21,434 nt of DNA, from assembly GCA_964456445.1 (NCBI GenBank), contig CAYWBI010000053.1:1-21434 (forward strand), given 5' to 3'. Shown in pieces: positions 12,723 through 21,384 of this stretch. Both the position numbers and the translations under genes were made by a program. Below the pieces are notes generated by a model. It saw only the letters and a list, made by a program, of their open reading frames with translations. It had not been told where the DNA came from and did no database searches. This DNA comes from CAYWBI01 sp964456445 (GTDB lineage Bacteria > Calditrichota > Calditrichia > Calditrichales > J004). Numbering within the stretch: position 1 is the stretch's first letter; each line of letters opens with the position of its first letter.

Positions 12723-15278
12723 TTACTCAAACAAATCCGTCTGATCGTCTTCGGCAATAATGATTTCGGGGCCGTCATCCACAACCGGTTTAACATCGAT
12801 CACCTGATAATTGCTCATGCGGTTACCGCGTGCGCGCCAGCCTTTTACATCCACCAGTTCGTTTAAGTTAACGATCATGGTGCGTCGTTCCTTTTGCTTG
12901 CCAAAGAGATATTTCATCGACGCCCGTGGGGTTGAATCCGTGCTGATGATGGCCGCAAAACTTCCGCTTTCATCACCGATAAAAAGAAAGGGTCTGCCAA
13001 TCGTTTCCGATTCAACTTTAAAACGTTTTACATAAAAATTTTTCGCTTTTGCATCATAATGCACGGCAGTAATAACAGTCTCCGCTTCAAACTTCATGAT
13101 CGTATGGATTTTTTCGGATTCAAAATGCGTGCTCAAATCAAAAGTGGTCAGCTCCAGAGAACCGTCTTTATAGATGACGCAAATTTTATCATCACCGTCG
13201 AAGGTGCCCAGGAAAATACCCCGCTCGTCGCGGTTCAAACGCCCAACGCTGTCGTCGTACCATATTTTTAATCCGCCCAGCGTGGATGCACCCTGCGCCT
13301 TATGACTGATCCGCTTTACCGGCCAGCGGGAAAGAATGTTGCCCTGTGAGCCGCGTCCCTTTATGGCCAATTCAGCAAAATCGTATTCAAATACCTTTTG
13401 CCGCGCTCCGCAACGGGGGTTAAGATGAACGGTTACCACTTCCGACTCGCTGTTGGGGTTAGCGGTAAAGTACAAAACGACGGAACCCTTGGCGCCCTTG
13501 GTTAAATCATAATCCTTATCCCTGGTTATGGATGTAATCGCGAACCGTTTAACATAACAACGTCCCTCCCTGCCATCACGATAAGCCATGTTATAGACCA
13601 TGCGCTGGTCGTTTTTCTTCCAGACCGCCACATGGATGATACCCTTGCCAACAAAGGATTTGTCCGTAACCGTTGTAACGGAAAAATGGCCGTCTTCACG
13701 AAACACGATGACATCATCGATGGAAGAGCATTCCGAAACAAATTCTTCCTTGCGCAGACCCGTTCCGATAAAACCTTCCGCACGGTTCACATACAATTTT
13801 TGATTGGCAACGGCCACCCGCCTTACGGATATATTTTCAAACTCGCGGATTTCGGTCTTCCGTTCATGACCTTTGCCATATTTCCCGATAATATGGCGAA
13901 AATAAGCAATGGCGTACTGTTTTAAATTGCGCAGATTATGTTTAACCTCTTTGATCTCGCCTTCCAGGTTTTTTATAATCTCATCGGCTTTAAAGCTATC
14001 GTATCTGGAGATACGTTTTATCTTTATCTCGGTCAAACGTACAATATCATCTTCGGTCACATCACGGAAAAACATATCTTTATAAGGTTCCAGACCACGA
14101 TCGATGGCTTCAATAACGGCAGGCCAGGTTTCACATTCCTCGATGTCGCGGTAAATGCGTTTTTCAATAAATATTTTTTCAAGCGAAGAAAAATGCCATT
14201 TTTCATTTAACTCGGCCAGACGTATTTCCAATTCACGTTTCATCAGGGCCACTGAATTTTTTGTGGATTGGCGCAGGATTTCCTTTACACTGAGAAAATG
14301 GGGTTTTTCATCGATGATAACACAGGCGTTGGGTGAAATCGAAATCTCACAATCGGTAAAGGCATAGAGGGCATCCATCATCACATCCGGAGAAACGCCA
14401 CTGGGCAGTTCAACCACAACCTCCACATCTTTTGCCGTATTATCCACGACATGTTTTATTTTTATCTTTCCATTGTCATTGGCTTTAACGATGGATTCCA
14501 TCAGACTGGACGTTGTGGTCATATAGGGAATATCATGTATCACCAGCCGCTTTTTATCAATGATTTCTATTTTTGCGCGGACACGTATTTTACCACCCTT
14601 TTGACCTTCATTATAATTTGAAACATCGATCAGCCCCCCGGTGGGGAAATCGGGATATAGTTCAAAATCCCTGGTCTCAATAATTGCAATGGATGCTTCT
14701 AAAAGTTCGATGAAATTATGGGGCATTATTTTGGTGGCCAAACCCACGGCAATACCCTCGGTGCCTTGTGCCAGCAACAACGGAAATTTCATTGGCAGAT
14801 AAACGGGTTCTTTTTTTCTACCGTCATAAGAGAGCTGCCACTCGGTCGTCTTATCATTAAAGGCAACCTCAAGGGCAAACTTCGACGGGCGGGCCTCGAT
14901 ATAGCGCGCGGCGGCGGCGGAATCACCAGTACGGATATCGCCCCAATTGCCCTGTGTTTCGATCATCAGTTCTTTTTGCCCCAGGTTTACAAGTGCCCCG
15001 CCAATAGCGGCATCGCCATGGGGATGATATTGCATGGTATGCCCGATCACATTGGCCACTTTGTTAAAACGGCCGTCATCCATTTGTTTCATGGAATGTA
15101 GGATGCGGCGTTGCACAGGTTTTAAACCATCATAGAGGGCGGGTACGGCACGTTCCAATATTACATAGGATGCATAATCTAAAAACCATTCGCTATAAAG
15201 GCTGGATACATGTTCCGTGGCTTTTATCTGGTTTCCGGCTGATTCAAGGTCGTTATCAAATTCTTTTTCTTCTGACAT
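12723..15278 (-). CDS. parC: DNA topoisomerase IV subunit A
   Basis: This 851-residue type IIA topoisomerase breakage-reunion subunit pairs with ParE to unlink replicated chromosomes. Residues about 20-480 form the catalytic domain, with active-site Tyr126 in AAAARYIEARPS and the helix-turn-helix region KVANVIGHTMQYHPHGDA. Drug-resistance-region residues follow the FCB-type pattern, with the TMQ insertion, rather than the E. coli pattern. Residues about 500-830 are the C-terminal DNA-wrapping beta-propeller. It lacks a clear QRRGGKG GyrA box and has KGRGSQGN instead, which supports a ParC rather than GyrA assignment. It ends in an acidic tail (DDGPEIIIAEDDQTDLFE). The gene follows parE by 58 bases on the minus strand, with only a weak AAGA ribosome-binding site. 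A gyrase A of divergent type is the alternative name, but the neighbour decides for topoisomerase IV. Confidence 0.9.
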   Translation of the reverse strand: MSEEKEFDNDLESAGNQIKATEHVSSLYSEWFLDYASYVILERAVPALYDGLKPVQRRILHSMKQMDDGRFNKVANVIGHTMQYHPHGDAAIGGALVNLGQKELMIETQGNWGDIRTGDSAAAARYIEARPSKFALEVAFNDKTTEWQLSYDGRKKEPVYLPMKFPLLLAQGTEGIAVGLATKIMPHNFIELLEASIAIIETRDFELYPDFPTGGLIDVSNYNEGQKGGKIRVRAKIEIIDKKRLVIHDIPYMTTTSSLMESIVKANDNGKIKIKHVVDNTAKDVEVVVELPSGVSPDVMMDALYAFTDCEISISPNACVIIDEKPHFLSVKEILRQSTKNSVALMKRELEIRLAELNEKWHFSSLEKIFIEKRIYRDIEECETWPAVIEAIDRGLEPYKDMFFRDVTEDDIVRLTEIKIKRISRYDSFKADEIIKNLEGEIKEVKHNLRNLKQYAIAYFRHIIGKYGKGHERKTEIREFENISVRRVAVANQKLYVNRAEGFIGTGLRKEEFVSECSSIDDVIVFREDGHFSVTTVTDKSFVGKGIIHVAVWKKNDQRMVYNMAYRDGREGRCYVKRFAITSITRDKDYDLTKGAKGSVVLYFTANPNSESEVVTVHLNPRCGARQKVFEYDFAELAIKGRGSQGNILSRWPVKRISHKAQGASTLGGLKIWYDDSVGRLNRDERGIFLGTFDGDDKICVIYKDGSLELTTFDLSTHFESEKIHTIMKFEAETVITAVHYDAKAKNFYVKRFKVESETIGRPFLFIGDESGSFAAIISTDSTPRASMKYLFGKQKERRTMIVNLNELVDVKGWRARGNRMSNYQVIDVKPVVDDGPEIIIAEDDQTDLFE

Positions 15279-15336
15279 TATTCTTTTGCTTATTTTAATT
15301 TTTCAGTAAAGTATTTAGAAAACAGCAGTCATTGCA

Positions 15337-17196
15337 TCAAACGGCCGGAATTTCTTCCGCCAAATCTTTTTCTATCTTCAGGTTTTTGATGATAAATTTT
15401 TGCCGCTCCATGGTATTTTTGCCCATATAATAACCCAGTAATTTTTTAATCGATGTTTTTTCTTGTAGCACCAGTGGTTTCAGACGTATGTCCTCGCCAA
15501 TAAACCCCCCAAATTCATCCGGTGAGATTTCACCAAGTCCTTTAAAACGGGTAATTTCCGGATTTTTTCCCAGCTTCGAAATGGCGGATTGCTTTTCCTC
15601 GGGGCCGTAACAATAGACCGTCTCTTTTTTATTACGCACCCTAAACAAGGGCGTCTCAAGGATGAACACATGGCCGTTACGCACCAGATCGGGGAAAAAC
15701 TGTAAAAAGAACGTCATTAGAAGCAAGCGGATATGCATCCCGTCCACATCGGCATCCGTTGCCACAACAATACGGTTATATCTTAAACCATCCATGCCGT
15801 TTTCAATATTGAGGGCATGTTGCAGCAGGTTGAATTCCTCATTTTCATATACGATTTTCTTGGTCAGGCCAAAACTGTTCAAAGGCTTGCCCCGCAGACT
15901 GAACACCGCCTGGGTTTGTACATCACGTGCCTTGGTTATGGAACCGCTGGCCGAATCGCCTTCGGTGATAAACAGGGTGGTGTCCAGTCGGTTTTCTTTT
16001 TTTACATCCTGTAAATGGATGCGGCAATCACGAAGCTTCTTGTTATGCAGGTTTGCCTTTTTTGCGCGTTGGTTGGCCAGTTTTTTAATACCGGCGATTT
16101 CTTTTCGTTCGCGTTCCGATTGCTGAACACGATGTAACAGGTTTTGCGCCGTATCCGGGTTTTTATGCAAATGGTCATCCAGGTTTTTGCGCACATATTC
16201 AAAAATAAAGGCCCGGATGGATGGCCCTTCCGGCCCAACGGATATCGAACCAAGTTTGGTTTTTGTCTGGGATTCAAAAACGGGCTCCTGAATGCGGATG
16301 CTGATCGCGCCTACGATGGAAGCGCGGATATCGGTGGCGTCAAAATCTTTTTTAAAAAAATCCCGTAATGTTTTAACGATCGCCTCGCGGAAGGCGGCCA
16401 GATGGGTACCCCCGTGGGTTGTGTTCTGCCCGTTTACAAAACTGTAGTATTCCTCGCCATATTGACTGCCGTGGGTCAGGGCAAATTCAATATCCGAGGA
16501 GCGGGAATGGATGATGGGATAGCGGATAGATTCAACGTCGCATTTTCTTTCCAGCAAATCACGCAGCCCATTTTCTGAATGATATTTTACACCATTAAAA
16601 TTGATGGTCAGCCCAGCATTCAGATAAACATAGTTCCAAATCTGGCCTTGCAGAAAATCGGGTATAAACTGGAAATTTTTAAATATTTGACCGTCGGGAA
16701 TAAAGTCGATTATGGTACCATTGCGCTGAGTGGTCAATTCGATCGGATGATCTTTTAGGACTTCGCCGCGTTCGAACTCGATGGCCTTTATTTTGCCATC
16801 CCGGACGGCCTGAACCCTGAACCATTCCGACAAAGCATTGACCGCCTTGGTGCCCACTCCGTTCAAGCCGACGGATTTTTGAAATGCCGCCGTATCATAT
16901 TTGCCGCCGGTGTTTATTTTGGCCACACATTCAAAGACCTTGCCCAATGGAATACCACGGCCATAATCACGTACACGCACCTTTTGATCGCCGACGCGGA
17001 TTTCAATGGTTTTTCCAAAACCCATCACAAATTCATCTATTGAATTGTCTATCGTTTCCTTTATCAGGATATAAATTCCATCATCAGGCGATGAACCGTT
17101 GCCCAGCTTGCCAATGTACATGCCTGGGCGCAGGCGGATATGTTCTTTCCAGTCCAGCGATCGGATATTGTCTTCGGTATATGTTGATTTTGTCAT
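15337..17196 (-). CDS. parE: DNA topoisomerase IV subunit B
   Basis: This 619-residue ATPase subunit of type IIA topoisomerase has a length typical of ParE and shorter than most GyrB. The GHKL ATPase domain spans about residues 10-220: catalytic Glu47 and Mg-binding Asn51 in KETIDNSIDE, DYGRGIP, and the lid GLNGVGTKAVNALS. The transducer domain follows. The Toprim domain has Glu in FITEGDSASG and DADVD in VVATDADVDGMHI, followed by RFKGLGEISPDEF near the end. DYGRG in place of DNGRG is typical of the FCB-type enzymes. The start is at 17196, after a weak purine-rich site. A TATAAT lies on the minus strand at 17217-17212, without a convincing -35 box. parC follows, 58 bases downstream. Confidence 0.93.
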   Translation of the reverse strand: MTKSTYTEDNIRSLDWKEHIRLRPGMYIGKLGNGSSPDDGIYILIKETIDNSIDEFVMGFGKTIEIRVGDQKVRVRDYGRGIPLGKVFECVAKINTGGKYDTAAFQKSVGLNGVGTKAVNALSEWFRVQAVRDGKIKAIEFERGEVLKDHPIELTTQRNGTIIDFIPDGQIFKNFQFIPDFLQGQIWNYVYLNAGLTINFNGVKYHSENGLRDLLERKCDVESIRYPIIHSRSSDIEFALTHGSQYGEEYYSFVNGQNTTHGGTHLAAFREAIVKTLRDFFKKDFDATDIRASIVGAISIRIQEPVFESQTKTKLGSISVGPEGPSIRAFIFEYVRKNLDDHLHKNPDTAQNLLHRVQQSERERKEIAGIKKLANQRAKKANLHNKKLRDCRIHLQDVKKENRLDTTLFITEGDSASGSITKARDVQTQAVFSLRGKPLNSFGLTKKIVYENEEFNLLQHALNIENGMDGLRYNRIVVATDADVDGMHIRLLLMTFFLQFFPDLVRNGHVFILETPLFRVRNKKETVYCYGPEEKQSAISKLGKNPEITRFKGLGEISPDEFGGFIGEDIRLKPLVLQEKTSIKKLLGYYMGKNTMERQKFIIKNLKIEKDLAEEIPAV

Positions 17197-17412
17197 AATA
17201 TCTTTATGATTATTATAAAAACGGGTTGTATTTAATTTCGAAACTACACGCTGGCAATCCGAAGTTAAAAAGCATTAAAATTAACGGTTTGTAAAATAAA
17301 ATCAAAATGAATTTTATGCACAAACGTACAACAAAAGCATTAAGTAATGACTATTGAATCACATAGGGGAAATGATTATTTTCTTTTTTTAATCTAAGAA
17401 AAATTTAAAATA
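17197..17412. other. Divergent promoter region between parE and the prenyl synthase gene
   Basis: This is an A+T-rich gap of 216 bases with no coding sign. TATAAT on the minus strand (17217-17212) is a possible -10 for parE. TTGAAT (17354-17359) and TATTTT (17378-17383) are a weak plus-strand promoter for the synthase gene. The direct repeat AAAAGCATTAA occurs at 17268-17278 and 17333-17343; it may be chance in such composition. Confidence 0.4.
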
Positions 17413-18390
17413 ATGTCAGCAACCATTGCGGCTATCCGGCGGCCATTCGAGTCGGAATTAAAAGAATACGACAAGGTTTTTAATGATATCATGTCTTCCA
17501 ATGTGAAGCTGATCGATACCGTTGTTAAATACATTGTTAAGCATAAGGGCAAAAACCTGCGACCTCTTTTGGTCATCATGTCTGCCAAGCTTGTAGCCCC
17601 CCCCAACCTGAACACGTATATCGTGGCATCCATAATTGAAATGCTGCATTCCGCCACCCTTGTCCATGATGATGTGGTGGACGAGGCCGAACTGCGGCGC
17701 AGTTTTCCATCCATCAATGCCGTCTGGAAAAACAAGATTGCTGTGTTAATCGGCGACTATTTGTTGTCCAAATGTCTGATCGGCGGGACGAAAACAGGCA
17801 ACCTTGATGTCATGCGCATTTTGGCCGAAGCATCCAAGCGCTTAAGCAAAGGTGAGCTGAAACAAATCGAGCATTCCCGGAAATTAAGCATTTCGGAAGA
17901 GGATTTTATGAAGATGATTTCCGACAAGACCGCTGCCCTGCTAAGCGCGGCCTCCGAGTTGGGCGCCCTGACCGTTTCCGAAAAAGAAGAGGACCGTCAG
18001 AACCTGAAGGATTTCGGTGAGAATCTTGGTATTGCTTTTCAAATCCGCGATGATTTATTGGATTACTACGGCACGAGGAAGCTTATTGGAAAACCGGTGG
18101 GCAATGATTTGAAAGATAAAAAACTTACGCTCCCCCTTATCCATGCCTTTCAGAATGCGCCAAAAGCAAAAGTGCTTTCCATAAAATACAAAATAAAACG
18201 GGGCGTTAAAAAAAATGACATAAAAGATATTATCCGTTTTGCCGAAGAATATCACGGCATTGAATACGCCCGCCAAAAACAAAGCGAATATGCCCAAAAA
18301 GCCAAGATGGCGATTTCCGGCTATGCGGATACAAATGTCAAACAGGCAATTCTGCATTTTGTGGACTATGTAGTCGATCGCGCAAAATAG
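17413..18390 (+). CDS. Long-chain all-trans polyprenyl diphosphate synthase
   Basis: This 325-residue prenyltransferase extends allylic diphosphates with isopentenyl diphosphate to make the side chain of menaquinone or ubiquinone, or another long isoprenoid. The first aspartate-rich motif is D86-D87-V-V-D90 in LVHDDVVDEA and the second is D213-D214-L-L-D217 in IRDDLLDYYG. The usual GKRLRP is GKNLRP here. Small residues (Ser80, Ala81) sit before the first motif where bulky ones would stop chain growth, so a long product (about C35-C50) is likely by inference. The ATG at 17413 has only a poor AAGAAA site, but the N-terminus fits the family start. The heptosyltransferase gene starts 2 bases after its stop, so the two are co-transcribed. 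Confidence 0.9.
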   Translation: MSATIAAIRRPFESELKEYDKVFNDIMSSNVKLIDTVVKYIVKHKGKNLRPLLVIMSAKLVAPPNLNTYIVASIIEMLHSATLVHDDVVDEAELRRSFPSINAVWKNKIAVLIGDYLLSKCLIGGTKTGNLDVMRILAEASKRLSKGELKQIEHSRKLSISEEDFMKMISDKTAALLSAASELGALTVSEKEEDRQNLKDFGENLGIAFQIRDDLLDYYGTRKLIGKPVGNDLKDKKLTLPLIHAFQNAPKAKVLSIKYKIKRGVKKNDIKDIIRFAEEYHGIEYARQKQSEYAQKAKMAISGYADTNVKQAILHFVDYVVDRAK

Positions 18391-18392
18391 AC

Positions 18393-19421
18393 ATGAATGC
18401 CGACACTCCAAATATCCTGCTTATCCGTTTTAGTTCGATCGGTGACATCCTGCTTACCACGCCCTTTATCCGTCAAATACGTACAAAGTTTCCGGGGGCG
18501 AATATCCGCTTTATTACCAAGGATAAATTTACCGCTTTAGTACAATACAACCCGATGTTGGATGAAGTGATCGGTTTTGATGATTCGAGCGGTGTAAGGG
18601 GAATACGCCAAATTGCCTCCGCGCTGTCATCCGTGACCTTCGATTTTGTGTTTGATCTGCACGACAACCAACGCAGCCATTTGCTCACCCGCATGATAAA
18701 ACGACGGTATCTTTCCCGTTTAAAAAAACACCGTATCCGGCGGGCGGCTTACGTGTATGCCAAACGGCCAACAACTCTTCGTCCCGTTGCCTTACGTTAT
18801 ATGGACACCGGGGCCATTGCCGATATCCCGGATACCGGAGAAGGTCTGGAATTGTTTATCCCGCCGGAAACCACAAATATAATACAGCAACGCCTGCAGG
18901 ATTTTGCCCCTTATATCTGCCTGGCGCCTGGCGCCGGATTTGCCACCAAGATGTGGCCTGCGGCGTACTGGACAAAACTGGCACAAAATATTCTGGATAA
19001 AAGTACTTTGAAGCTGATTATTGTTGGCGGGCCCGCTGATCACAAGCAGATTAACCTGAACAGTCCACGGGTTTTAAATTTGGCCGGTGAACTCTCCCTG
19101 CTGGAATCGGCAGCGATCATAAAATCGTCTCAGGGTATTATCTGTAATGATTCCGGTCTGATGCACATGGCGGCGGCCGTGGGTACACCGATTACGGCGA
19201 TATTTGGCGGCACAACGCCGGAACTGGGTTTTGCCCCTTTCCGGGCGAAAGCCAGTATTGTGCAAGCACCGGAATTATGGTGCCGCCCATGTTCACACAT
19301 GGGCAGGAAGGGCTGCCCCCTGGGACATTTTAAATGTATGCAGCGGGTGCGGATAGATGTGGTTCTGCGGACCGCGGATTTTCTGTTGCATGATGCTGAA
19401 AAGCCATCCGGCGAAGGGTAA
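18393..19421 (+). CDS. Glycosyltransferase family 9 (LPS heptosyltransferase)
   Basis: This 342-residue GT-B enzyme of the ADP-heptose:LPS heptosyltransferase family probably adds heptose to the inner core of lipopolysaccharide on the cytoplasmic face of the inner membrane. The N-terminal domain opens with ILLIRFSSIGDILLTTPFIR, the usual family start with the catalytic-region Asp. The C-terminal domain has LAPGAGFATKMWP, IIVGGPAD and ICNDSGLMHMAAAVGTP, the ADP-heptose-binding signature. The late cysteine-rich segment WCRPCSHMGRKGCPLGHFKC is common to WaaF-type proteins. Which heptose it adds (WaaC, WaaF or other) cannot be decided. It starts 2 bases after the prenyl synthase stop, with the ribosome-binding site inside that gene. 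Its presence implies an LPS-bearing outer membrane. Confidence 0.9.
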   Translation: MNADTPNILLIRFSSIGDILLTTPFIRQIRTKFPGANIRFITKDKFTALVQYNPMLDEVIGFDDSSGVRGIRQIASALSSVTFDFVFDLHDNQRSHLLTRMIKRRYLSRLKKHRIRRAAYVYAKRPTTLRPVALRYMDTGAIADIPDTGEGLELFIPPETTNIIQQRLQDFAPYICLAPGAGFATKMWPAAYWTKLAQNILDKSTLKLIIVGGPADHKQINLNSPRVLNLAGELSLLESAAIIKSSQGIICNDSGLMHMAAAVGTPITAIFGGTTPELGFAPFRAKASIVQAPELWCRPCSHMGRKGCPLGHFKCMQRVRIDVVLRTADFLLHDAEKPSGEG

Positions 19422-19499
19422 TAAATTACAGGATTTTGACCATTGCCCAAAAGGGCAGACCTACCTATTTTAATATAAATATATTCAGGAAATCACGGA

Positions 19500-19575
19500 T
19501 GATTACGTTGGCGCACCCAGAGGACGGGTCGTGTGAGAGGAACACTTCTGACTTTGTCACCCGGCGGACTTTACC
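19500..19575. other. GC-richer foldable block, possible mobile-element remnant or structured RNA
   Basis: This block sits between the heptosyltransferase and the 3' end of the decarboxylase gene and differs from its A+T-rich surroundings. CGGGT (19525-19529) pairs with ACCCG (19559-19563). Inside it AGAGG (19536-19540) pairs with CTTCT (19545-19549) around an AACA loop. A competing pairing is ACCC (19515-19518) with GGGT (19526-19529), so two folds are possible. A short TGCCC-AAAA-GGGCA hairpin lies nearby at 19444-19457. The block resembles structured ends of mobile introns or insertion elements, but I cannot assign a family, and it lacks a group II domain V. It may mark the scar of the event that brought in the next gene. 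Confidence 0.3.
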
Positions 19576-19591
19576 CAATTATAACCGGTAG

Positions 19592-21040
19592 TTATCTTTC
19601 AATTTTTTGGGCCACATCTCTGATTGTCTCCAGTAAAAAATCAGTTGATTCTTTTGACTTCCTATGATTGATTAGACAAGCTCTAAGAACAAACTCATTT
19701 CTTAATTTAGTACCCGTTATAAAAACCCTGCCGTCTTTTTCGAGCGCTGGAATAAGTTTTCGGTTTAGCTCAACAATTTCATCTTCTGATGTTAAACTAC
19801 CAACATATTGAAAACAGACTATCGCAAGGTCTGACTTAGCTTTAATTTCAAAATCCATAGAATCCTCAATTTGGGAAGATAAGTATTTCGCAAGGTCTAT
19901 GTCTTTTTGGATCATTGATTGGATTTTCTTAAAACCATACGATTTTATACTCATCCAAACTTTAAAAGCTTTTGCATTCCTGGATAATTGAAAGTAGTGC
20001 TCGTTGAACTCTAAACGATCTTTTCCTGATTCTAACTCGGTGTCTAAATATTCCGCTTTCTTAAAATAAGTCCTTTTTAAAAGCGACCAGTCTTTAACAA
20101 TGGCACATCCTGCTTCAAAAGGCTGATAGAGCCATTTGTGAAAATCAAGTGCTATCGAATCTGCCTTAGCTAATCCTTTATATTTATCTTTAAGGCTACT
20201 TAACGAAGAGGCAAGTGCGCCATAGGCGCCATCAATATGAAACCACATCCCATATCTTTTTGCAATATTAGCTAATTTATCCAAATTATCAATCGCTCCT
20301 GTATTTACGGTACCCGCAATTCCGACTATACAAAAAGGCTTTTGATTGTTCGCAATATCGATTTCAATTTGTTTTTCCAATTCTTTGGTCTCGATTTCAA
20401 ATTTGTGATTGGATTTAATTTTCCGCAATTGGTTTGTCCCAATTCCAAGTATCTGTATGCTTTTATCTATACAGCTGTGAACTTGGTCAGAAGCATATAC
20501 GATGAAAGGTTTCTTGTTAAATAACCCTTCGTCCTTTATATTTTCTTTTTCAAAGTAAACGTTTCTCGCTACCGTTAATCCGGTTAAATTTGCCGCAGAA
20601 CCACCACTTACCAAAACTCCGCCTGCATCTGGTGTATAATCAATCATTTCAGTTGACCAATGAATTACACGTTTCTCAATTTCATTCATTGCGGGGGCCA
20701 AATGCCACTTCGTAGGATTTTGGTTTAAAGTTGTGGCTAACAATTCAGCAATAGTGGATATTTGATTTCCTCCAGCCATAACATAGGCATACATGTGTGG
20801 ACCAAAATTATTGGTGGCAGTATTTATTACCTTTTTTTCAACTTCTTCTAACAGATCCCTATTGACCATACCTTCATAAGGAAGAAGTTCATCAAACCAG
20901 CTTTCTACTTCAACCTGAGGAAAATCATGATAAGCCTTTTTACTGTTAGCGTTCCTAAATTGGTTAATGATAAGTTCATTACTTTTTTCCAATAGTTTTT
21001 TAAATTCAGCTTCATCCAAGTCTAACGATTCATTTTTCAT
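19592..21040 (-). CDS. PLP-dependent group II amino-acid decarboxylase
   Basis: This 482-residue decarboxylase of the pyridoxal-phosphate group II family contains aromatic-amino-acid, glutamate and diaminobutyrate decarboxylases. The cofactor lysine is Lys302 in DFHKWLYQPFEAG. His188 in SDQVHSC is the likely ring-stacking residue. Asp270 in FHIDGAYG binds the pyridine nitrogen, and SGGSAANL is the phosphate-loop region. Length is normal and the frame intact. The product could be an amine such as tyramine, tryptamine or a diamine; the sequence does not tell which. The gene is much more A+T-rich than its neighbours, with A/T-ending codons. It has no Shine-Dalgarno site (AACCAACAAA precedes the ATG), as is common in Bacteroidota. 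Both facts suggest recent transfer. A truncated repair gene lies upstream. Confidence 0.88.
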   Translation of the reverse strand: MKNESLDLDEAEFKKLLEKSNELIINQFRNANSKKAYHDFPQVEVESWFDELLPYEGMVNRDLLEEVEKKVINTATNNFGPHMYAYVMAGGNQISTIAELLATTLNQNPTKWHLAPAMNEIEKRVIHWSTEMIDYTPDAGGVLVSGGSAANLTGLTVARNVYFEKENIKDEGLFNKKPFIVYASDQVHSCIDKSIQILGIGTNQLRKIKSNHKFEIETKELEKQIEIDIANNQKPFCIVGIAGTVNTGAIDNLDKLANIAKRYGMWFHIDGAYGALASSLSSLKDKYKGLAKADSIALDFHKWLYQPFEAGCAIVKDWSLLKRTYFKKAEYLDTELESGKDRLEFNEHYFQLSRNAKAFKVWMSIKSYGFKKIQSMIQKDIDLAKYLSSQIEDSMDFEIKAKSDLAIVCFQYVGSLTSEDEIVELNRKLIPALEKDGRVFITGTKLRNEFVLRACLINHRKSKESTDFLLETIRDVAQKIER

Positions 21041-21114
21041 TTTGTTGGTTTCTCATTTTATTGCAAATATCGCTTTAGTTTATATAAAGTAAGGGATTGC
21101 GGGCTAATTTCCTG

Positions 21115-21384
21115 TCAGCTCTGACGACGCACCATTTCTTCAATCCATATTGGTGCGAAAGGTGAGGTACACCCCTTGGATACGGGATAGTCACGATATA
21201 TACCCAGTTTTTCCCCGATGGCGATAGCCCGGTCGCGCAGCTCAGGAAATTGGATACCAATCTGGTCAAGAGCACTGTTCATAGTCCATTGAACTTGTGG
21301 GACAGCTTTTCCCCTTTCGGATTCGAGGCGATCCAAAATCCTGGAGATATCCAATCCTTCCGGTTCTTTTTTATCAAGAAAAAG
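21115..21384 (-). pseudogene. C-terminal fragment of a DNA alkylation repair (AlkD-like) protein
   Basis: About 89 residues read open from 21384 to the stop at 21115-21117. The sequence has the pattern of the end of HEAT-repeat DNA alkylation repair proteins: DISRILDRLES, then VPQVQWTMNSALDQIG, then a helix, and SKGCTSPFAPIWIEEMVRRQ. A stop lies at 21385-21387, and all three minus-strand frames are stopped between there and the window end, so the first part of the protein is missing. No ATG with a ribosome-binding site starts the piece; TTG at 21354 is the only candidate. It is most simply the remnant of a gene cut by a rearrangement, next to a probably foreign decarboxylase gene. Family assignment is from pattern and moderate. 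Confidence 0.6.

Noticed and set aside
17268..17343. Direct repeat AAAAGCATTAA in the parE/prenyl synthase gap
   Set aside because: Eleven A+T-rich bases repeated once in an A+T-rich gap can occur by chance. No further copies were seen there.
19501..19580. Group II intron domain V in the foldable block
   Set aside because: The CGTGTGAGAGG string recalls domain V, but the catalytic AGC, the bulge and the GAAA-type tetraloop hairpin are not present, and no reverse transcriptase is nearby.
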